A stretch of DNA of 59,755 nt from Actinopolymorpha alba DSM 45243 (GTDB taxonomy: Bacteria; Actinomycetota; Actinomycetes; Propionibacteriales; Actinopolymorphaceae): contig NZ_KB892775.1 in assembly GCF_000373925.1 (NCBI RefSeq), positions 103 to 59,857 of the forward strand, in the 5' to 3' direction. This document shows positions 8,968 to 18,209 of this stretch, one piece after another. The notes beneath the pieces were generated by a model that saw nothing but the letters and a program-made list of their open reading frames with translations, made no database searches and was not told the DNA's origin. Made by a program: the position numbers and the translations under genes. Positions within the stretch are counted from its first letter, which is position 1; every line of letters begins with the position of its first letter.

Positions 8968-10164
8968 GTGGAATCTGGCCTCGCTCGCGCGCGCTCTCTA
9001 CTCGCCGCCCATCCGCTGGTCGACGGACACAACGACCTGCCCCAGGCCATGCGCCGGCACGCGTCGTACGACTTCGACAAGGTTGACATCGCCGAGCCCC
9101 AACCACGGCTCCTGCAGACCGACATCCCGCGCCTGAAGGCCGGCTGCGTCGGCGGGCAGTTCTGGTCGGTGTACGTGCCGAGCCGGTTGCAGGGTGACCA
9201 CGCGGTCTCGGCCACGCTCGAGCAGATCGACGCCGTCCTCGCGATGGTACGCAGATACTCCGACACCTTCGGCCTGGCGACGACGGCTGACGAGGTGGAG
9301 CGGGTCTTCGCGTCGGGACGGATCGCCTCCCTCATGGGCATGGAGGGCGGCCACTCGATCGACTGCTCGCTCGCCACGCTGCGCGCGATGTACGCGCTCG
9401 GCGTTCGCTACATGACGCTCACGCACAACGACAACGTGCCGTGGGCCGACTCGGCCACCGACGAGCCGCGGCTCGGCGGGCTGTCGCGGTTCGGTGAGGA
9501 GGTCGTTGCCGAGATGAACCACCTCGGCATGCTCGTCGATCTCTCTCACGTCTCAGCAGACACGATGCGGGCCGCGCTCCGGGTGAGCGAGGCTCCGGTG
9601 ATCTTCTCCCACTCGTCGGCGCGGGCGGTGTGTGACGTGCCACGCAACGTTCCCGACGACGTACTCGCGGCCCTGCCGGACAACGGCGGGGTGTGCATGG
9701 TGACGTTCGTGCCGGAGTTCGTGACGCCGGCGTGTGCCGAATGGCGGGCCGAGGCGGCCGAGGCGGCCCGCGCCCAGGGTGTGAAGCCGACCGACCTGTC
9801 GGCGTTCTTCGAGTTCACCAAGGAGTGGCAGCGGGAGCACCCCAAGCCCCAGGCGTCGATCGCAGACGCGGTCGCGCACGTCGAACACGTCCGCGAGGTC
9901 GCCGGGATCGACCATCTGGGGCTCGGCGGCGACTATGACGGCACCGACACGTTCCCCGTCGGGATGGAGGATGTCTCGGGCTATCCGCGGCTCTTCGCCG
10001 CGCTGCTCGACCGCGGCTGGTCTGAGGTCGACCTCGCCAAGCTGGCCGGCGGGAACGCGCTTCGCGTGTTGCGGGACGCCGAAGCGGTTGCCGCCGACCT
10101 GCGGCAGCGCCGGGCGCCGTCGCTTGCGACGTACGCAGATCTCGACGGCCCCGGCCCGGGCTGA
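8968..10164 (+). CDS. Membrane dipeptidase, peptidase family M19
   Basis: 398 residues with the M19 renal-dipeptidase metal-site motifs in order: DGHNDLP (residues 18-24), [26 protein letters not shown] and [10 protein letters not shown]. These provide the binuclear zinc site that cleaves dipeptides, including those with a C-terminal D-residue. No signal peptide is visible, so this member is probably cytoplasmic. The GTG start at 8968 is the first reasonable start after the groEL terminator. It is transcribed alone, convergent with the VOC gene. Confidence 0.92.
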   Translation: MESGLARARSLLAAHPLVDGHNDLPQAMRRHASYDFDKVDIAEPQPRLLQTDIPRLKAGCVGGQFWSVYVPSRLQGDHAVSATLEQIDAVLAMVRRYSDTFGLATTADEVERVFASGRIASLMGMEGGHSIDCSLATLRAMYALGVRYMTLTHNDNVPWADSATDEPRLGGLSRFGEEVVAEMNHLGMLVDLSHVSADTMRAALRVSEAPVIFSHSSARAVCDVPRNVPDDVLAALPDNGGVCMVTFVPEFVTPACAEWRAEAAEAARAQGVKPTDLSAFFEFTKEWQREHPKPQASIADAVAHVEHVREVAGIDHLGLGGDYDGTDTFPVGMEDVSGYPRLFAALLDRGWSEVDLAKLAGGNALRVLRDAEAVAADLRQRRAPSLATYADLDGPGPG

Positions 10165-10227
10165 CCGGGGATACGTGCGGCCGGTCAGCGGGCCTGCTCG
10201 CCTGGGCCGGGGCGGTATGGCCGGCGG

Positions 10228-10644
10228 TCAGTTCGTGGTGCGCTGAGTGAGGCTGAACCAGTTCCCCGAGTCGTCGCGGAACACCGCCTCGATCCCGTAG
10301 AACTGTTCGGTGGGCGGACTCACGAACTCCACGCCCTTGGCGGTGAGTTCCGCGTACTCGTTCTGGATGTCGTCGGTCTCCAGGACGCCGACGCCGAACG
10401 TGTGGGACGCGATGAGCTCGCGTAGAAGCTCGACTTTCTCGGCCGGCAGATGCGGCCCTGCGGTGGCGGGCATGAGGGTGAACTCGAGCTCGGGCTGGCC
10501 CTTGGGCCCGACGGTGAGCCAGCGCTGGCCCTCGCCGAAGCTCGCGTCAGTACGGACCTCCATGCCGAGCTTGTTGACGTAGAAGTCGTACGCGGAATCC
10601 TGGTCGAGTACGAGGATGCTGGCGTGCGAGAGCCGCTGGATCAT
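10228..10644 (-). CDS. VOC-superfamily (glyoxalase/bleomycin-resistance fold) protein
   Basis: 138 residues starting MIQRLSHASILVLDQD. It shows the paired beta-alpha-beta-beta-beta modules of a VOC protein, with a metal-ligand-like His near the N-terminus and Glu in GIEAVFRD near the C-terminus. Such proteins are glyoxalases, ring-cleaving dioxygenases or drug-binding resistance proteins, and nothing here decides between them. I chose the ATG at 10644 because AGGGA lies 8 bp upstream. A longer frame to 10737 would add 31 poorly conserved-looking residues. The AraC gene is just upstream on the same strand and may control it. Confidence 0.8.
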   Translation of the reverse strand: MIQRLSHASILVLDQDSAYDFYVNKLGMEVRTDASFGEGQRWLTVGPKGQPELEFTLMPATAGPHLPAEKVELLRELIASHTFGVGVLETDDIQNEYAELTAKGVEFVSPPTEQFYGIEAVFRDDSGNWFSLTQRTTN

Positions 10645-10747
10645 GGTGGTCCCTTTCGTTTCGTGGTTCGCCATCCACGCTAGGAGTGCCCGGCGGCGTA
10701 CGGCATCTCCGATCTTGCGCTCACAGTCGACGAGCACCGCTTCGAGG

Positions 10748-11182
10748 TCACGCCCAGCCGGCGGTGAAGCACGCCGGGATGAACCTCGGTGTCCAGATGC
10801 GATCGGAGGCGGTCGCGGGCACGGCGAGGAGGAGCGGGCGGACGCCCCGCCGGTAGTCGGTTGGGCTCCGGCCGACCAGCGCGGTGAACCGGCGCGAGAA
10901 CGTCCCCACGCTCTGGTAGCCGACGGCGAGGCAGATCTCGAGCACCGTCAGGTCCGTGCCCGCGAGCAGTGCCTTGGCGCGGTCGATCCGCTGCCGGGTG
11001 ACGAACGCGTGCGGCGTCTCACCGAAAACCCGCGTGAACGTGCGGTGGAAGTGGTACGGCGACAGGCAGGCCACGGTCGCGGCCTCGTCGAGGAGGACCG
11101 GACCGGACGACGCCTCGCGCAGGAACTCCCTGGCCTGCTCCAGCCAGGTCACGGTGGCCCCGTTGATGAGTCGGCGTCCCAT
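10748..11182 (-). CDS. AraC-family transcriptional regulator (short, DNA-binding domain only)
   Basis: 144 residues, nearly all an AraC/XylS DNA-binding domain. The first HTH lies at residues 33-55 (ATVACLSPYHFHRTFTRVFG) and the second at about 83-105 (ICLAVGYQSVGTFSRRFTALVG), followed by SPTDYRR. It lacks the usual N-terminal ligand-binding domain, which suggests Rob/SoxS-like or constitutive binding. It precedes the VOC gene by 103 bp on the same strand, so the two may form one unit, with the regulator controlling the VOC gene. Confidence 0.9.
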   Translation of the reverse strand: MGRRLINGATVTWLEQAREFLREASSGPVLLDEAATVACLSPYHFHRTFTRVFGETPHAFVTRQRIDRAKALLAGTDLTVLEICLAVGYQSVGTFSRRFTALVGRSPTDYRRGVRPLLLAVPATASDRIWTPRFIPACFTAGWA

Positions 11183-11242
11183 GGTTGCGAACGTTAACAG
11201 GGAGCGCCCGACGGTTACCGTACGTCGTACGTACCGGAGCCG

Positions 11243-11584
11243 TCAGAGTTCCCCGAGGGGGGCCACGGCCATGCCGGAGCGTTCGCAGACCCAGCGCGGG
11301 TCAGGCCCGAGTTCGGGATTGATGCGGAGCTCATGAGGCTCCACCTCGTCACAGGCCCGGCACAGCGGCCAGCGCCCCACGGAGTCGAGCAACGCGTCCT
11401 GAACGTCCTGCGCGATCTGGCCGGCGACGTACGCCGCGCCCTCCGGCCATTCGGACACCCACCATCGGCGTTCCGACACCGCGTCCTCCAGGATCGACAC
11501 GGCGCGAGGGTCATCGTTGCCTGAGGCATGCAGGTCATGGAGCACCCGCGCGCGGGCGCTCATGAGCGGGTCGTCCATGGTCAC
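11243..11584 (-). CDS. Conserved hypothetical protein with a Cys pair
   Basis: 113 residues of unknown function, rich in Trp and acidic residues. The C-terminal half carries CRAC and a lone Cys in RWVCERSG, a possible zinc site. I do not recognise a named domain. The ATG at 11584 or the next Met two codons on could be the start. It is divergent from cutC across 89 bp. Coding character is good (third positions mostly G/C). Confidence 0.6.
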   Translation of the reverse strand: MTMDDPLMSARARVLHDLHASGNDDPRAVSILEDAVSERRWWVSEWPEGAAYVAGQIAQDVQDALLDSVGRWPLCRACDEVEPHELRINPELGPDPRWVCERSGMAVAPLGEL

Positions 11585-11673
11585 GCATACGATCCTGGCA
11601 GGCTTCGAATGGAGATGGTCTTCAAGGCACCCACCGAATCCTTCTGTGCTCGACGTCCCGACGCTTCCGCGAG

Positions 11674-12405
11674 GTGAAGATGGCTCCTCTGCTCGAGATC
11701 ATCGCGCTCGGCGCACCCGATGCGGTGGCGGCCGAAGATGGCGGGGCTGATCGGATCGAACTGGTGGCGTCCATGGACGCCGACGGCCTCTCGCCGGATC
11801 CCGCGGTCGTCGAGGCGATCCGGCGGCGCACTCGCATCCCGATGAGGGTGATGCTCCGGGAGAGCGAGGGGTTCACGACGACGCCGGCCGAGCTGACCCG
11901 GCTGCGGGTGCTGGCACGGGACTACGCCGCGGCGGGTGCTGACGGGTTCGTCCTCGGCTTCCTGACACCGACCCTGGAGGTCGACGTCGCCGCCGTCCTC
12001 GCCCTGGTCGAGGGACTCGACGGGCTGCCGTGGACGTTCCACCGCGCCGTCGACCACGCGCTCGGCACCGACAAGGCGTGGTGGACACTGCGCGACCTGC
12101 CCGGGATGACGACCGTCCTCACGGCGGGCTCGGCGCGTGGGGTCGAGGCGGGCATGGAGGACCTGGCGGCCAGGGCCCGGAGCGAGCGCTTCGCGGCCAG
12201 CCGGATCATGGCGGGCGGCGGCCTGCGGGCCGAGCACGTGCCGTGGCTCGCGCAGGCGGGGGTGCGGGCGTTCCATGTGGGCAGTGCGGTCCGGCCCGAC
12301 CAGTCGTGGAAGGCGTACGTCGATCCGGCGTACGTCAGGAGCTGGCGCACGGTGATCGACGACGAGGTGGCGCGGGCGGCCGACGTCGCTGCCGGCGAAG
12401 GATGA
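11674..12405 (+). CDS. cutC: CutC-family TIM-barrel protein
   Basis: 243 residues with the CutC pattern: LEIIALGAPDAVAAEDGGADRIEL at the start (a variant of the usual Cys-containing strand 1), MRVMLRE in the middle, FHRAVDHA, LTAGSA and MAGGGLRAEHV near the end. The family was named for copper homeostasis in E. coli, but that role is disputed and no reaction is established. A GAGGTGA ribosome binding site precedes the ATG. The DUF4031 gene follows after 7 bp, so the pair is an operon. Confidence 0.88.
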   Translation: MKMAPLLEIIALGAPDAVAAEDGGADRIELVASMDADGLSPDPAVVEAIRRRTRIPMRVMLRESEGFTTTPAELTRLRVLARDYAAAGADGFVLGFLTPTLEVDVAAVLALVEGLDGLPWTFHRAVDHALGTDKAWWTLRDLPGMTTVLTAGSARGVEAGMEDLAARARSERFAASRIMAGGGLRAEHVPWLAQAGVRAFHVGSAVRPDQSWKAYVDPAYVRSWRTVIDDEVARAADVAAGEG

Positions 12406-12412
12406 GGGTGCC

Positions 12413-12676
12413 GTGGCCATCCTCATCGACCCGCCGCGGTGGCCGGCTCACGGGCGACGCTGGTCGCACCTGGTGAGCGACACGTCGTACGCCGAACTCC
12501 ACGCGTTCGCGGCGCTGTGGGGTGTGCCGATGCGAGGGTTCGACCGGGACCACTACGACGTGCCGGAGGAGAGGTACGACGAACTCGTGGCGGCCGGCGC
12601 CGTTCCGGTGTCGAGCCGAGAGCTGGTGGCCCGGCTCATCGCCGCCGGCCTGCGTCGCCGGAAGCGTTCGGCCTAG
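12413..12676 (+). CDS. DUF4031 small protein
   Basis: 87 residues beginning AILIDPPRWPAHGRRWSHLVSD and containing SYAELHAFA and FDRDHYDVPEERYDELVAAGA. That combination is diagnostic of DUF4031, a small actinobacterial family without known function. It starts with GTG at 12413, 7 bp after the cutC stop, and is probably cotranscribed with cutC. It faces the GH20 gene tail to tail across a hairpin. Confidence 0.85.
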   Translation: MAILIDPPRWPAHGRRWSHLVSDTSYAELHAFAALWGVPMRGFDRDHYDVPEERYDELVAAGAVPVSSRELVARLIAAGLRRRKRSA

Positions 12677-12731
12677 CTAGCTCGCCAAGCCCCCTTGGCC
12701 GGGCGGGAAATGATCACGTTTGCTCGGCAGG

Positions 12732-12771
12732 TCCCCACGATGCACGGCAAATTCACCGTGCGTCGTGGGGA
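12732..12771. terminator. Hairpin between convergent DUF4031 and GH20 genes
   Basis: TCCCCACGATGCACGG (12732-12747) pairs with CCGTGCGTCGTGGGGA (12756-12771) with a single G-U, across an 8-nt loop. It sits between two convergent stop codons, so it is a candidate bidirectional terminator. Just upstream, AAATGATCACGT (12708-12719) matches the tip of repeat family D. Confidence 0.65.
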
Positions 12772-12789
12772 ATGTCGGGCCGGTTGGGC

Positions 12790-14340
12790 TCAGTCGTCGA
12801 GCTTGCGGTAGTTGACGCCGAGCGCGTCCAGCCGGGCGAGGTGCGGGCGCAGGCGTTCGAGGAAGGCGTCGTACGACTCGATGCCGTTCGCGTCGTCCCG
12901 CCACACCGCTTCGGCGAACGCGCAGAGCCTCGGGAAGAGCATGTACTCCGCGTGCTCCTGGTTAGGCACGTACTCCGTCCACAGCTGCGCCTGGGCACCC
13001 AGCACGTGCCGGGCGGCCTCGGCTTCCAGCTCACCCGGGATCGGGCGGTAGCCGTACACCTTCGACAGCGGGACGTGACCGCCGATCGCGAGCGGCTCGG
13101 TGTCGTGGTTGTCGCTCTGGTAGTAGTCGAAGTAGACGTACTGGCAGGGCGCCATCACCACGTCGAGCCCACCACGGGCCGCCTCGATGCCGCCTTCCTC
13201 GCTACGCCACGACATGACCACGACGTCGCTGGGGAGGTTCGCCGGGCCGCCACCCTCGAGCACCTCGTCCCAGCCCACGAACCGCCGGCCGTTCTCGGCG
13301 AGGTACTTCGCCATCTGACCGGTGAACCACGCCTGCAGCGCGTCCTCGTCGGCGAGCCCGAGTTCGCGGATCCGTGCCTGAGCGGACTCGCTCGCCTTCC
13401 ACTCCACCTTCGGGCACTCGTCGCCACCGCAGTGGACGAACGGGCTCGGGAAGAGCGCCAACACCTCGGCGAGGACGTCTCGGCAGAAGTCCAGCGTGGA
13501 GTCCTCGACGTTCAGGACCTCGTCAGAGATGCCCCAGACGGTCCCGACCTTGGGCGGCTTGATGCCGTTGCCGAGTTCGGGGTATGCCGTGATCGCCGCG
13601 AGCATGTGGCCCGGCATGTCGATCTCGGGTACGACGGTGATGAACCGCTCCGCCGCGTACGCCACGATCTCGCGGATGTCGTCCTGGGTGTAGAAGCCGC
13701 CGTGCGGGGTGCCGTCGAAGGTGTGCTCGCTGGCCGGCCGGTTGGCGTGCCCGATGAGCGTCTCCGGACGCCAGGCGCCAACCTCGGTGAGCCGGGGGTA
13801 CTTCTCGATCGCGAGCCGCCAGCCCTGGTCCTCGGTCAGGTGGAAGTGGAAGACGTTGAGCTTGTGCAGGGCCAGCAGGTCCAGAAGCTTGAGGACGAAC
13901 TCCTTCGGCATGAAATGCCGACCGACGTCGAGCATCGTGCCACGCCACCCGAACTTCGGCTGGTCGCGGACGCTGACCGCCGGGACCTCCCAGTCGCCTG
14001 CGGTGCTGGCCGAGAGCGCCTCGGCGGGTACGACCTGGCGCAGCGACTGGACGCCGTAGAACACCCCAGCCGGGTCGCCACCGACGATCTCGATCCGCTC
14101 GGGAGTGACGGTCAGGGTGTAGGCCTCCGGGCCCAGCCGCTCGCTGTCGACCGACAGGCTGATGCCGGCCGCGGCGCCGGACTCGGGTGCGTCGAACGCT
14201 GAACCCGTCGCCGGTCCGAACGCCCGGCGCACCGCGCTGGCGGCGGCTGCGGACGCGTCGTCGGCCGAGAGGGTCGTACGGCTGGAGAGGAGGAAGGCGC
14301 CGTCGTGGCGCTCGAACCGCGAGGGCTTGGGCAGAATCAT
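12790..14340 (-). CDS. Beta-N-acetylhexosaminidase, glycoside hydrolase family 20
   Basis: 516 residues. The N-terminal GH20b domain (about 1-125) is followed by the catalytic barrel with GWRGTMLDVGRHFMP, FHFHLTEDQGWR, PEIDMPGHM, and the catalytic Asp-Glu pair D307-E308 in HCGGDECPKVEW. It removes terminal GlcNAc/GalNAc residues by substrate-assisted catalysis. There is no signal peptide, which suggests action on imported chito-oligosaccharides or recycled muropeptides. I saw only half of a possible DasR-type site (CTGGTCT at about 14402) upstream, too little to claim GlcNAc regulation. Confidence 0.93.
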   Translation of the reverse strand: MILPKPSRFERHDGAFLLSSRTTLSADDASAAAASAVRRAFGPATGSAFDAPESGAAAGISLSVDSERLGPEAYTLTVTPERIEIVGGDPAGVFYGVQSLRQVVPAEALSASTAGDWEVPAVSVRDQPKFGWRGTMLDVGRHFMPKEFVLKLLDLLALHKLNVFHFHLTEDQGWRLAIEKYPRLTEVGAWRPETLIGHANRPASEHTFDGTPHGGFYTQDDIREIVAYAAERFITVVPEIDMPGHMLAAITAYPELGNGIKPPKVGTVWGISDEVLNVEDSTLDFCRDVLAEVLALFPSPFVHCGGDECPKVEWKASESAQARIRELGLADEDALQAWFTGQMAKYLAENGRRFVGWDEVLEGGGPANLPSDVVVMSWRSEEGGIEAARGGLDVVMAPCQYVYFDYYQSDNHDTEPLAIGGHVPLSKVYGYRPIPGELEAEAARHVLGAQAQLWTEYVPNQEHAEYMLFPRLCAFAEAVWRDDANGIESYDAFLERLRPHLARLDALGVNYRKLDD

Positions 14341-14510
14341 GAATCGGCAGCCTAATGCCCAAACGTGTGCGGCAACAGACTGCTCAGCACACTTTTGAGC
14401 ACCTGGTCTCCCAACGTGTGGGGCTCTACTGCCCGCGAGGTGCGGGGTCTACCGCCCGCAAGACTCGGGACTCCCTCGACGGACTGCTCGCAGGCTCGCA
14501 GGCAATTGGG

Positions 14511-15185
14511 TTAGGGGTGGAGGAGGGTGAGTTCGGTGTGGAGGTTGTGGCGCGCGCGTTCTTCCCAACGGGCGTGGGCGGCCGGGGTGTGGAAGAGGGC
14601 GTCGTGGCCGAGCAGGGCGTCGAGGATCGCCGCGCGACCCCGCCGGAACGCCTCGTCCTCGACGTGCGCGTACTCCGCCCGCACGTCGGAGGCGTACCGG
14701 CCGTAGCGTTCCGGGTCGGAGGCCAGGATCGCGAGGTCGGCGTCGCAGAGCACCGCCCCGTCGGGGTCGTCCGGACCCGGATCGTGCGCCGCCGTGAGCT
14801 GGACCAGCCGAACCACCTCGGCGATCCGGGGTTCGCTCACCCCGCAGGTCGGCAGGAGCCCCGCCGCGAGCCGGGCGGAGGCCTCCTCGTTGTCGGAGCG
14901 ATGCGGGTCGTAGACCGCGTCGTGGAACCACCCGGCGAGGCGTACGACATCGACGTCACGCGCGGATGCCGCGAGTTCGTCGATCGCCTCGAGCACCTCC
15001 GCGAGGTGCTCCAGGTTGTGGTAGCGGCGCCGCGGCTCGGCGTACCTCGCAAGCAACCCGCGGCCGGTGTCCTCGACCGCGCCGGGCTCGATCCCCGCAC
15101 GGCCCTCGGCCCCCGCACGGCCCTCGAAGATCGCCCGCCACCTCGCGAGCAGCGCCGCCCCGATGTCCGCCGACCGCTCATCCAT
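14511..15185 (-). CDS. HD-domain metal-dependent hydrolase
   Basis: 224 residues. The HD-type metal ligands are visible: YHNLEHL (residues 54-60), the HD doublet in GWFHDAVYD (about 85-93), and the distal D in CDADLAILA. The closest known group is the predicted HD phosphohydrolases of about 200-220 residues, with unknown substrate. The 170-bp gap upstream, toward the GH20 start, contains a short direct repeat (GGGGYTCTAC-N-GCCCGC, twice at about 14423-14455) and nothing else recognisable. Confidence 0.85.
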   Translation of the reverse strand: MDERSADIGAALLARWRAIFEGRAGAEGRAGIEPGAVEDTGRGLLARYAEPRRRYHNLEHLAEVLEAIDELAASARDVDVVRLAGWFHDAVYDPHRSDNEEASARLAAGLLPTCGVSEPRIAEVVRLVQLTAAHDPGPDDPDGAVLCDADLAILASDPERYGRYASDVRAEYAHVEDEAFRRGRAAILDALLGHDALFHTPAAHARWEERARHNLHTELTLLHP

Positions 15186-15207
15186 GAGAGCTATTCAAGA
15201 CGGTGAT

Positions 15208-15250
15208 GTTCCGGCCCCGCACGGGCTTCGCCCGTCCGGGCCCACCCCCA
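15208..15250. repeat. GC-rich hairpin repeat family F, copy 1
   Basis: The core ACGGGC-TTC-GCCCGT (15221-15235) sits in about 42 bp that recurs with only a few differences, in inverted orientation, at 32981-33026. It fills most of the gap between the HD gene start and the end of the next minus-strand gene. Confidence 0.65.
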
Positions 15251-15271
15251 ACCCTCCGACCCACGGCGGGG

Positions 15272-15961
15272 TTACCCGATCAGCGGGAACCGGGACACCG
15301 GAGGTCCGAGCCCGCGTTCCTCCGCCGGCGTCAGGGGGAGCCGGCCGGTGGCTTTGAGGATCCAGGTCATGTCGTCCCACGCGGGTCGCTCCTTCACCGG
15401 GCCCAGCAGCGCGTCGAGGACGTCGACAGTGAGCTCGATCGCGCCCGGACGTGGCCCGGGTGCGCCGGGGAGTTCGAGGAGCATGTCGAGGTGGTGGACT
15501 GTCGCCTCGACCGCGAGGGTGCTGAGGAAGTCGGTCACCGTGAGGGCGTGGCTCTGGGTGGCGACGACGTCTGAGCCGGGGATGCCGGAGGCGACGTGCG
15601 CCACGGCCCGCGCCGTGTCGAGCCACTGGTGGGCGAGCGCCCCCGGCTCCGGATAGGCGGCCGCCGCGATACGGACGAACCTTCCGTGCGCCGCGGCCGC
15701 CAGGTCGTTGCGGTTGGTCTGCCAGTTACGCCAGTACGACACGTGGTCGATCGTCGGCGCCCGCTTGGCCGGTGTCGCGAACGTCACCAGTGCCCGTTGG
15801 GCGTCCAGCAGGACGTGGTAGAGGACGTCACCCACCGCCCATCCGGCGCATCGGCTCGGCCGGAGGAAGTCAGCGCCACCGAGCGAACTGACCAGGCGGG
15901 AGAGCTCGGCGTACGCGTCGACGACCGCGACCTGCGCGACCCGGTGGTGCAGTTTGTCCAT
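15272..15961 (-). CDS. Maleylpyruvate isomerase/DinB-fold mycothiol-dependent family protein
   Basis: 229 residues from the ATG at 15961. The N-terminal four-helix module contains SRCAGWAVGDVLYHVLLDAQRAL, and a middle segment reads TVTDFLSTLAVEATVHHLDMLLEL. This is the layout of the MDMPI (mycothiol-dependent maleylpyruvate isomerase) family, with three metal-ligand histidines expected at those places. Most members have unknown substrates. A longer frame to 16042 overlaps the HelD gene end by 8 bp and adds low-complexity residues, so I prefer the shorter form. Confidence 0.8.
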   Translation of the reverse strand: MDKLHHRVAQVAVVDAYAELSRLVSSLGGADFLRPSRCAGWAVGDVLYHVLLDAQRALVTFATPAKRAPTIDHVSYWRNWQTNRNDLAAAAHGRFVRIAAAAYPEPGALAHQWLDTARAVAHVASGIPGSDVVATQSHALTVTDFLSTLAVEATVHHLDMLLELPGAPGPRPGAIELTVDVLDALLGPVKERPAWDDMTWILKATGRLPLTPAEERGLGPPVSRFPLIG

Positions 15962-16034
15962 GGTGTCCAGGCTTATCAGACCGATCGAGGCGTGCACAGG
16001 CCGCCGGACGGATCGTGGCGCCCGCCCCGAGCCT

Positions 16035-18209
16035 TCACCCAAGGAGCGCCGCGGGCAGCGGTGCGTCGTGGACGATCTGCAGCGAGGTGACCGGGCGGGT
16101 CAGACACACGTACAGGCGGCGCAGGCCGGTGACCTCGTCGTGTTCGGCGGCGACGATCTCGGCCGGCTCGACGAGCACCACGTGGTCGAACTCCAGACCC
16201 TTCGCCAACGACGCGGGTACGACGTCCAGCCGGGCGTCCACGTCGTTCTCGTCACCGAGGAGGGCGTAGCCGATCCCGGCCTCGTCGAGTGCCGCCCGCA
16301 GTGTCCCCACCCGGCTGTCGGCGGTGACCAGGCCCACCGAGCCCGGCCGGTCCAACGCCGTACGCACGCATGCGACCGTCCACTCCGCCACGGACGGAGT
16401 CGCGTGGACGAGCAGGTCACCGCGGGTACGCCGGACCGAGGACGGCGCGGTGAGCGTGGGCGCGATGGACGGTAGGAGGCGGGCGGCGAACTCGATGACG
16501 TCAGCGGGTACGCGGAATCCTTTGGTCAGCTCCTCGACATGGGCCTCCGGCTTGCCGAAGTGGCTGAGCGCCTCGGACCAGTCGCGGGTCGCCCACGGTG
16601 TCGTCGCCTGGGCGAGGTCGCCGAGCAGGGTCGCCGAGCCGGTCGAACACCGCCGCCCGACCGCGCGAAGCTGCATCGGCGACAGGTCCTGAGCCTCGTC
16701 AAGGACGACGTGTCCCAGGCTCGGTGTGCGATCGACGAGGTCGGCTACCTCGTCGATGAGTACGGCGTCCGCGAGTGACCACCGCGCGGACCCCGCGGTG
16801 CGTGGCGCCTTCGACCACACCAGGCGTTCCTGCTCGTCCGGTGTCAACACGTCGTTGGCATGCTCGGCCAGGAACGCCGGCTCCGACAACAACCGGAACA
16901 CCAGCCGGGCCGGGCCGACCGCCGGCCAGAGTACGTCGGCGTAGGCGCGGACCGGCTTGCTCCGCGCGACCGCATCCTGCACCCGGTCGTCGGGTGAGTC
17001 GCCGTCTGCCTCCATCCGCAGCAGGACCGAGTGGGCGAGCCGCTGCGGGAGGATCGACCGTCCGGCGCCGTAGCGAACGCCTCGAGCCTGGATGCCCCGC
17101 AGGATCTCCGCGGCTTCGTAACCGGGCACCCGGAACCTCCGGGCGCCCCGCGGCACCACGAGTCCCTCGGAGGGTTCGCGCAGATGCGACCAGACCGCGC
17201 GGCGTACGACCTCGGCCATCCGCGCGTCGCCCTTGAGGGTGGCGACCTCCGCGGGATCCTCGCCCCGGATCCTGATCCGGCCGACGAGTTCTGGGAGCGT
17301 CGACTGCCTGGCATCGATCTCACCCAGCGTCGGTAGGACATCTCCGATGTAGCGCAGGAACGAGTCGTTGGGTCCGACGACAAGGACACCTTGACGGCGG
17401 AGCTGGTCCCGATGGGCGTACAGAAGGTACGCCGCGCGGTGCAGGCCGACCGCGGTCTTGCCGGTGCCGGGCGCGCCCTGGACACACACCGTGCCCGACA
17501 GGTCGGCTCGCACGATGTCGTCCTGCTCGGGCTGGATGGTGGCGACGATGTCGCGCATCGGCCCGACCCGGGGCCGCTCGATCTCCTCCTCGAGGATCTG
17601 GCTTTCCTGGGCGGCTTCGAGCGGGTTGGAGAGGTGTTCGTCTTCGTACGCCGTCAGGTCGCCGTGGGAGAACCCGAACCGGCGGCGCAGGTCGACACCC
17701 ATCGGGGCGGAGCGGCTCGCGCGGTAGAAGGGGCGGGAGACCGGTGCCCGCCAGTCGACGACCATCGGGTTGCCCTCGGCGTCGGTGACGTGGCGCCGCC
17801 CGATGTAGAACGGCTCGCCGCCGTGGGCCGTGACCGTGCCGCGGGTGCTCTCGGAACCGCCGGCGGTGCCGGCGGTGGCGGGCGTGCCGGCGGTGTCGGC
17901 GTACGGTCCCTCACCGGCGGTGTAATCGAGTCGCCCGAAGAACAACGGCGTCCGCGGGTCGTCCACCAGCGCCTTCGCTCGGTGGTAGAGCGCGGCCTTG
18001 AGGTACTCGGTCGAGACGGGGTTGCCGCCCTGCGCCTCCAGGGACTCCGTGCGCTCGCGCATCTTGCGCAGCGCCGTCCGTGACTCGGCAAGGTGGGCTT
18101 GCTCCGCGACCAACGCGGGGTCGGACTGCTGCCCGTCCAGCGGTGTCTGTGCCTGAGCGGGTTCGTCCAGGCTCGTATCCGGGGGCTCGATGGTTTCGTG
18201 CGTGGGCAT
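16035..18209 (-). CDS. HelD/HelR-type ATPase (RNA polymerase-associated, UvrD/Rep-like)
   Basis: 724 residues. An N-terminal coiled-coil region (about 35-95), expected to reach into the polymerase secondary channel, is followed by the split 1A domain (YIGRRHVTDAEG, VDWRAPVSRPFYRA). The Walker A motif GAPGTGKTA lies at 245-253, DEAQDLSPMQ follows near 500, and superfamily 1 motifs IV-VI are in the C-terminal third. HelD proteins recycle stalled RNA polymerase, and the actinobacterial HelR branch gives rifamycin tolerance. A gap-rich Gly/Thr insert lies at about 105-125. I looked upstream for a rifamycin-associated element and did not find one. Confidence 0.88.
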   Translation of the reverse strand: MPTHETIEPPDTSLDEPAQAQTPLDGQQSDPALVAEQAHLAESRTALRKMRERTESLEAQGGNPVSTEYLKAALYHRAKALVDDPRTPLFFGRLDYTAGEGPYADTAGTPATAGTAGGSESTRGTVTAHGGEPFYIGRRHVTDAEGNPMVVDWRAPVSRPFYRASRSAPMGVDLRRRFGFSHGDLTAYEDEHLSNPLEAAQESQILEEEIERPRVGPMRDIVATIQPEQDDIVRADLSGTVCVQGAPGTGKTAVGLHRAAYLLYAHRDQLRRQGVLVVGPNDSFLRYIGDVLPTLGEIDARQSTLPELVGRIRIRGEDPAEVATLKGDARMAEVVRRAVWSHLREPSEGLVVPRGARRFRVPGYEAAEILRGIQARGVRYGAGRSILPQRLAHSVLLRMEADGDSPDDRVQDAVARSKPVRAYADVLWPAVGPARLVFRLLSEPAFLAEHANDVLTPDEQERLVWSKAPRTAGSARWSLADAVLIDEVADLVDRTPSLGHVVLDEAQDLSPMQLRAVGRRCSTGSATLLGDLAQATTPWATRDWSEALSHFGKPEAHVEELTKGFRVPADVIEFAARLLPSIAPTLTAPSSVRRTRGDLLVHATPSVAEWTVACVRTALDRPGSVGLVTADSRVGTLRAALDEAGIGYALLGDENDVDARLDVVPASLAKGLEFDHVVLVEPAEIVAAEHDEVTGLRRLYVCLTRPVTSLQIVHDAPLPAALLG

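Noticed and set aside
12439-14202. Long open frame antisense to the GH20 gene (587 codons)
   Set aside because: The GH20 catalytic motifs on the minus strand are complete; the plus-strand frame has no recognisable domain and is explained by codon bias.
15195-15626. 143-codon frame between the HD and MDMPI genes
   Set aside because: It overlaps the MDMPI coding region in another frame and covers repeat F; no domain is visible.
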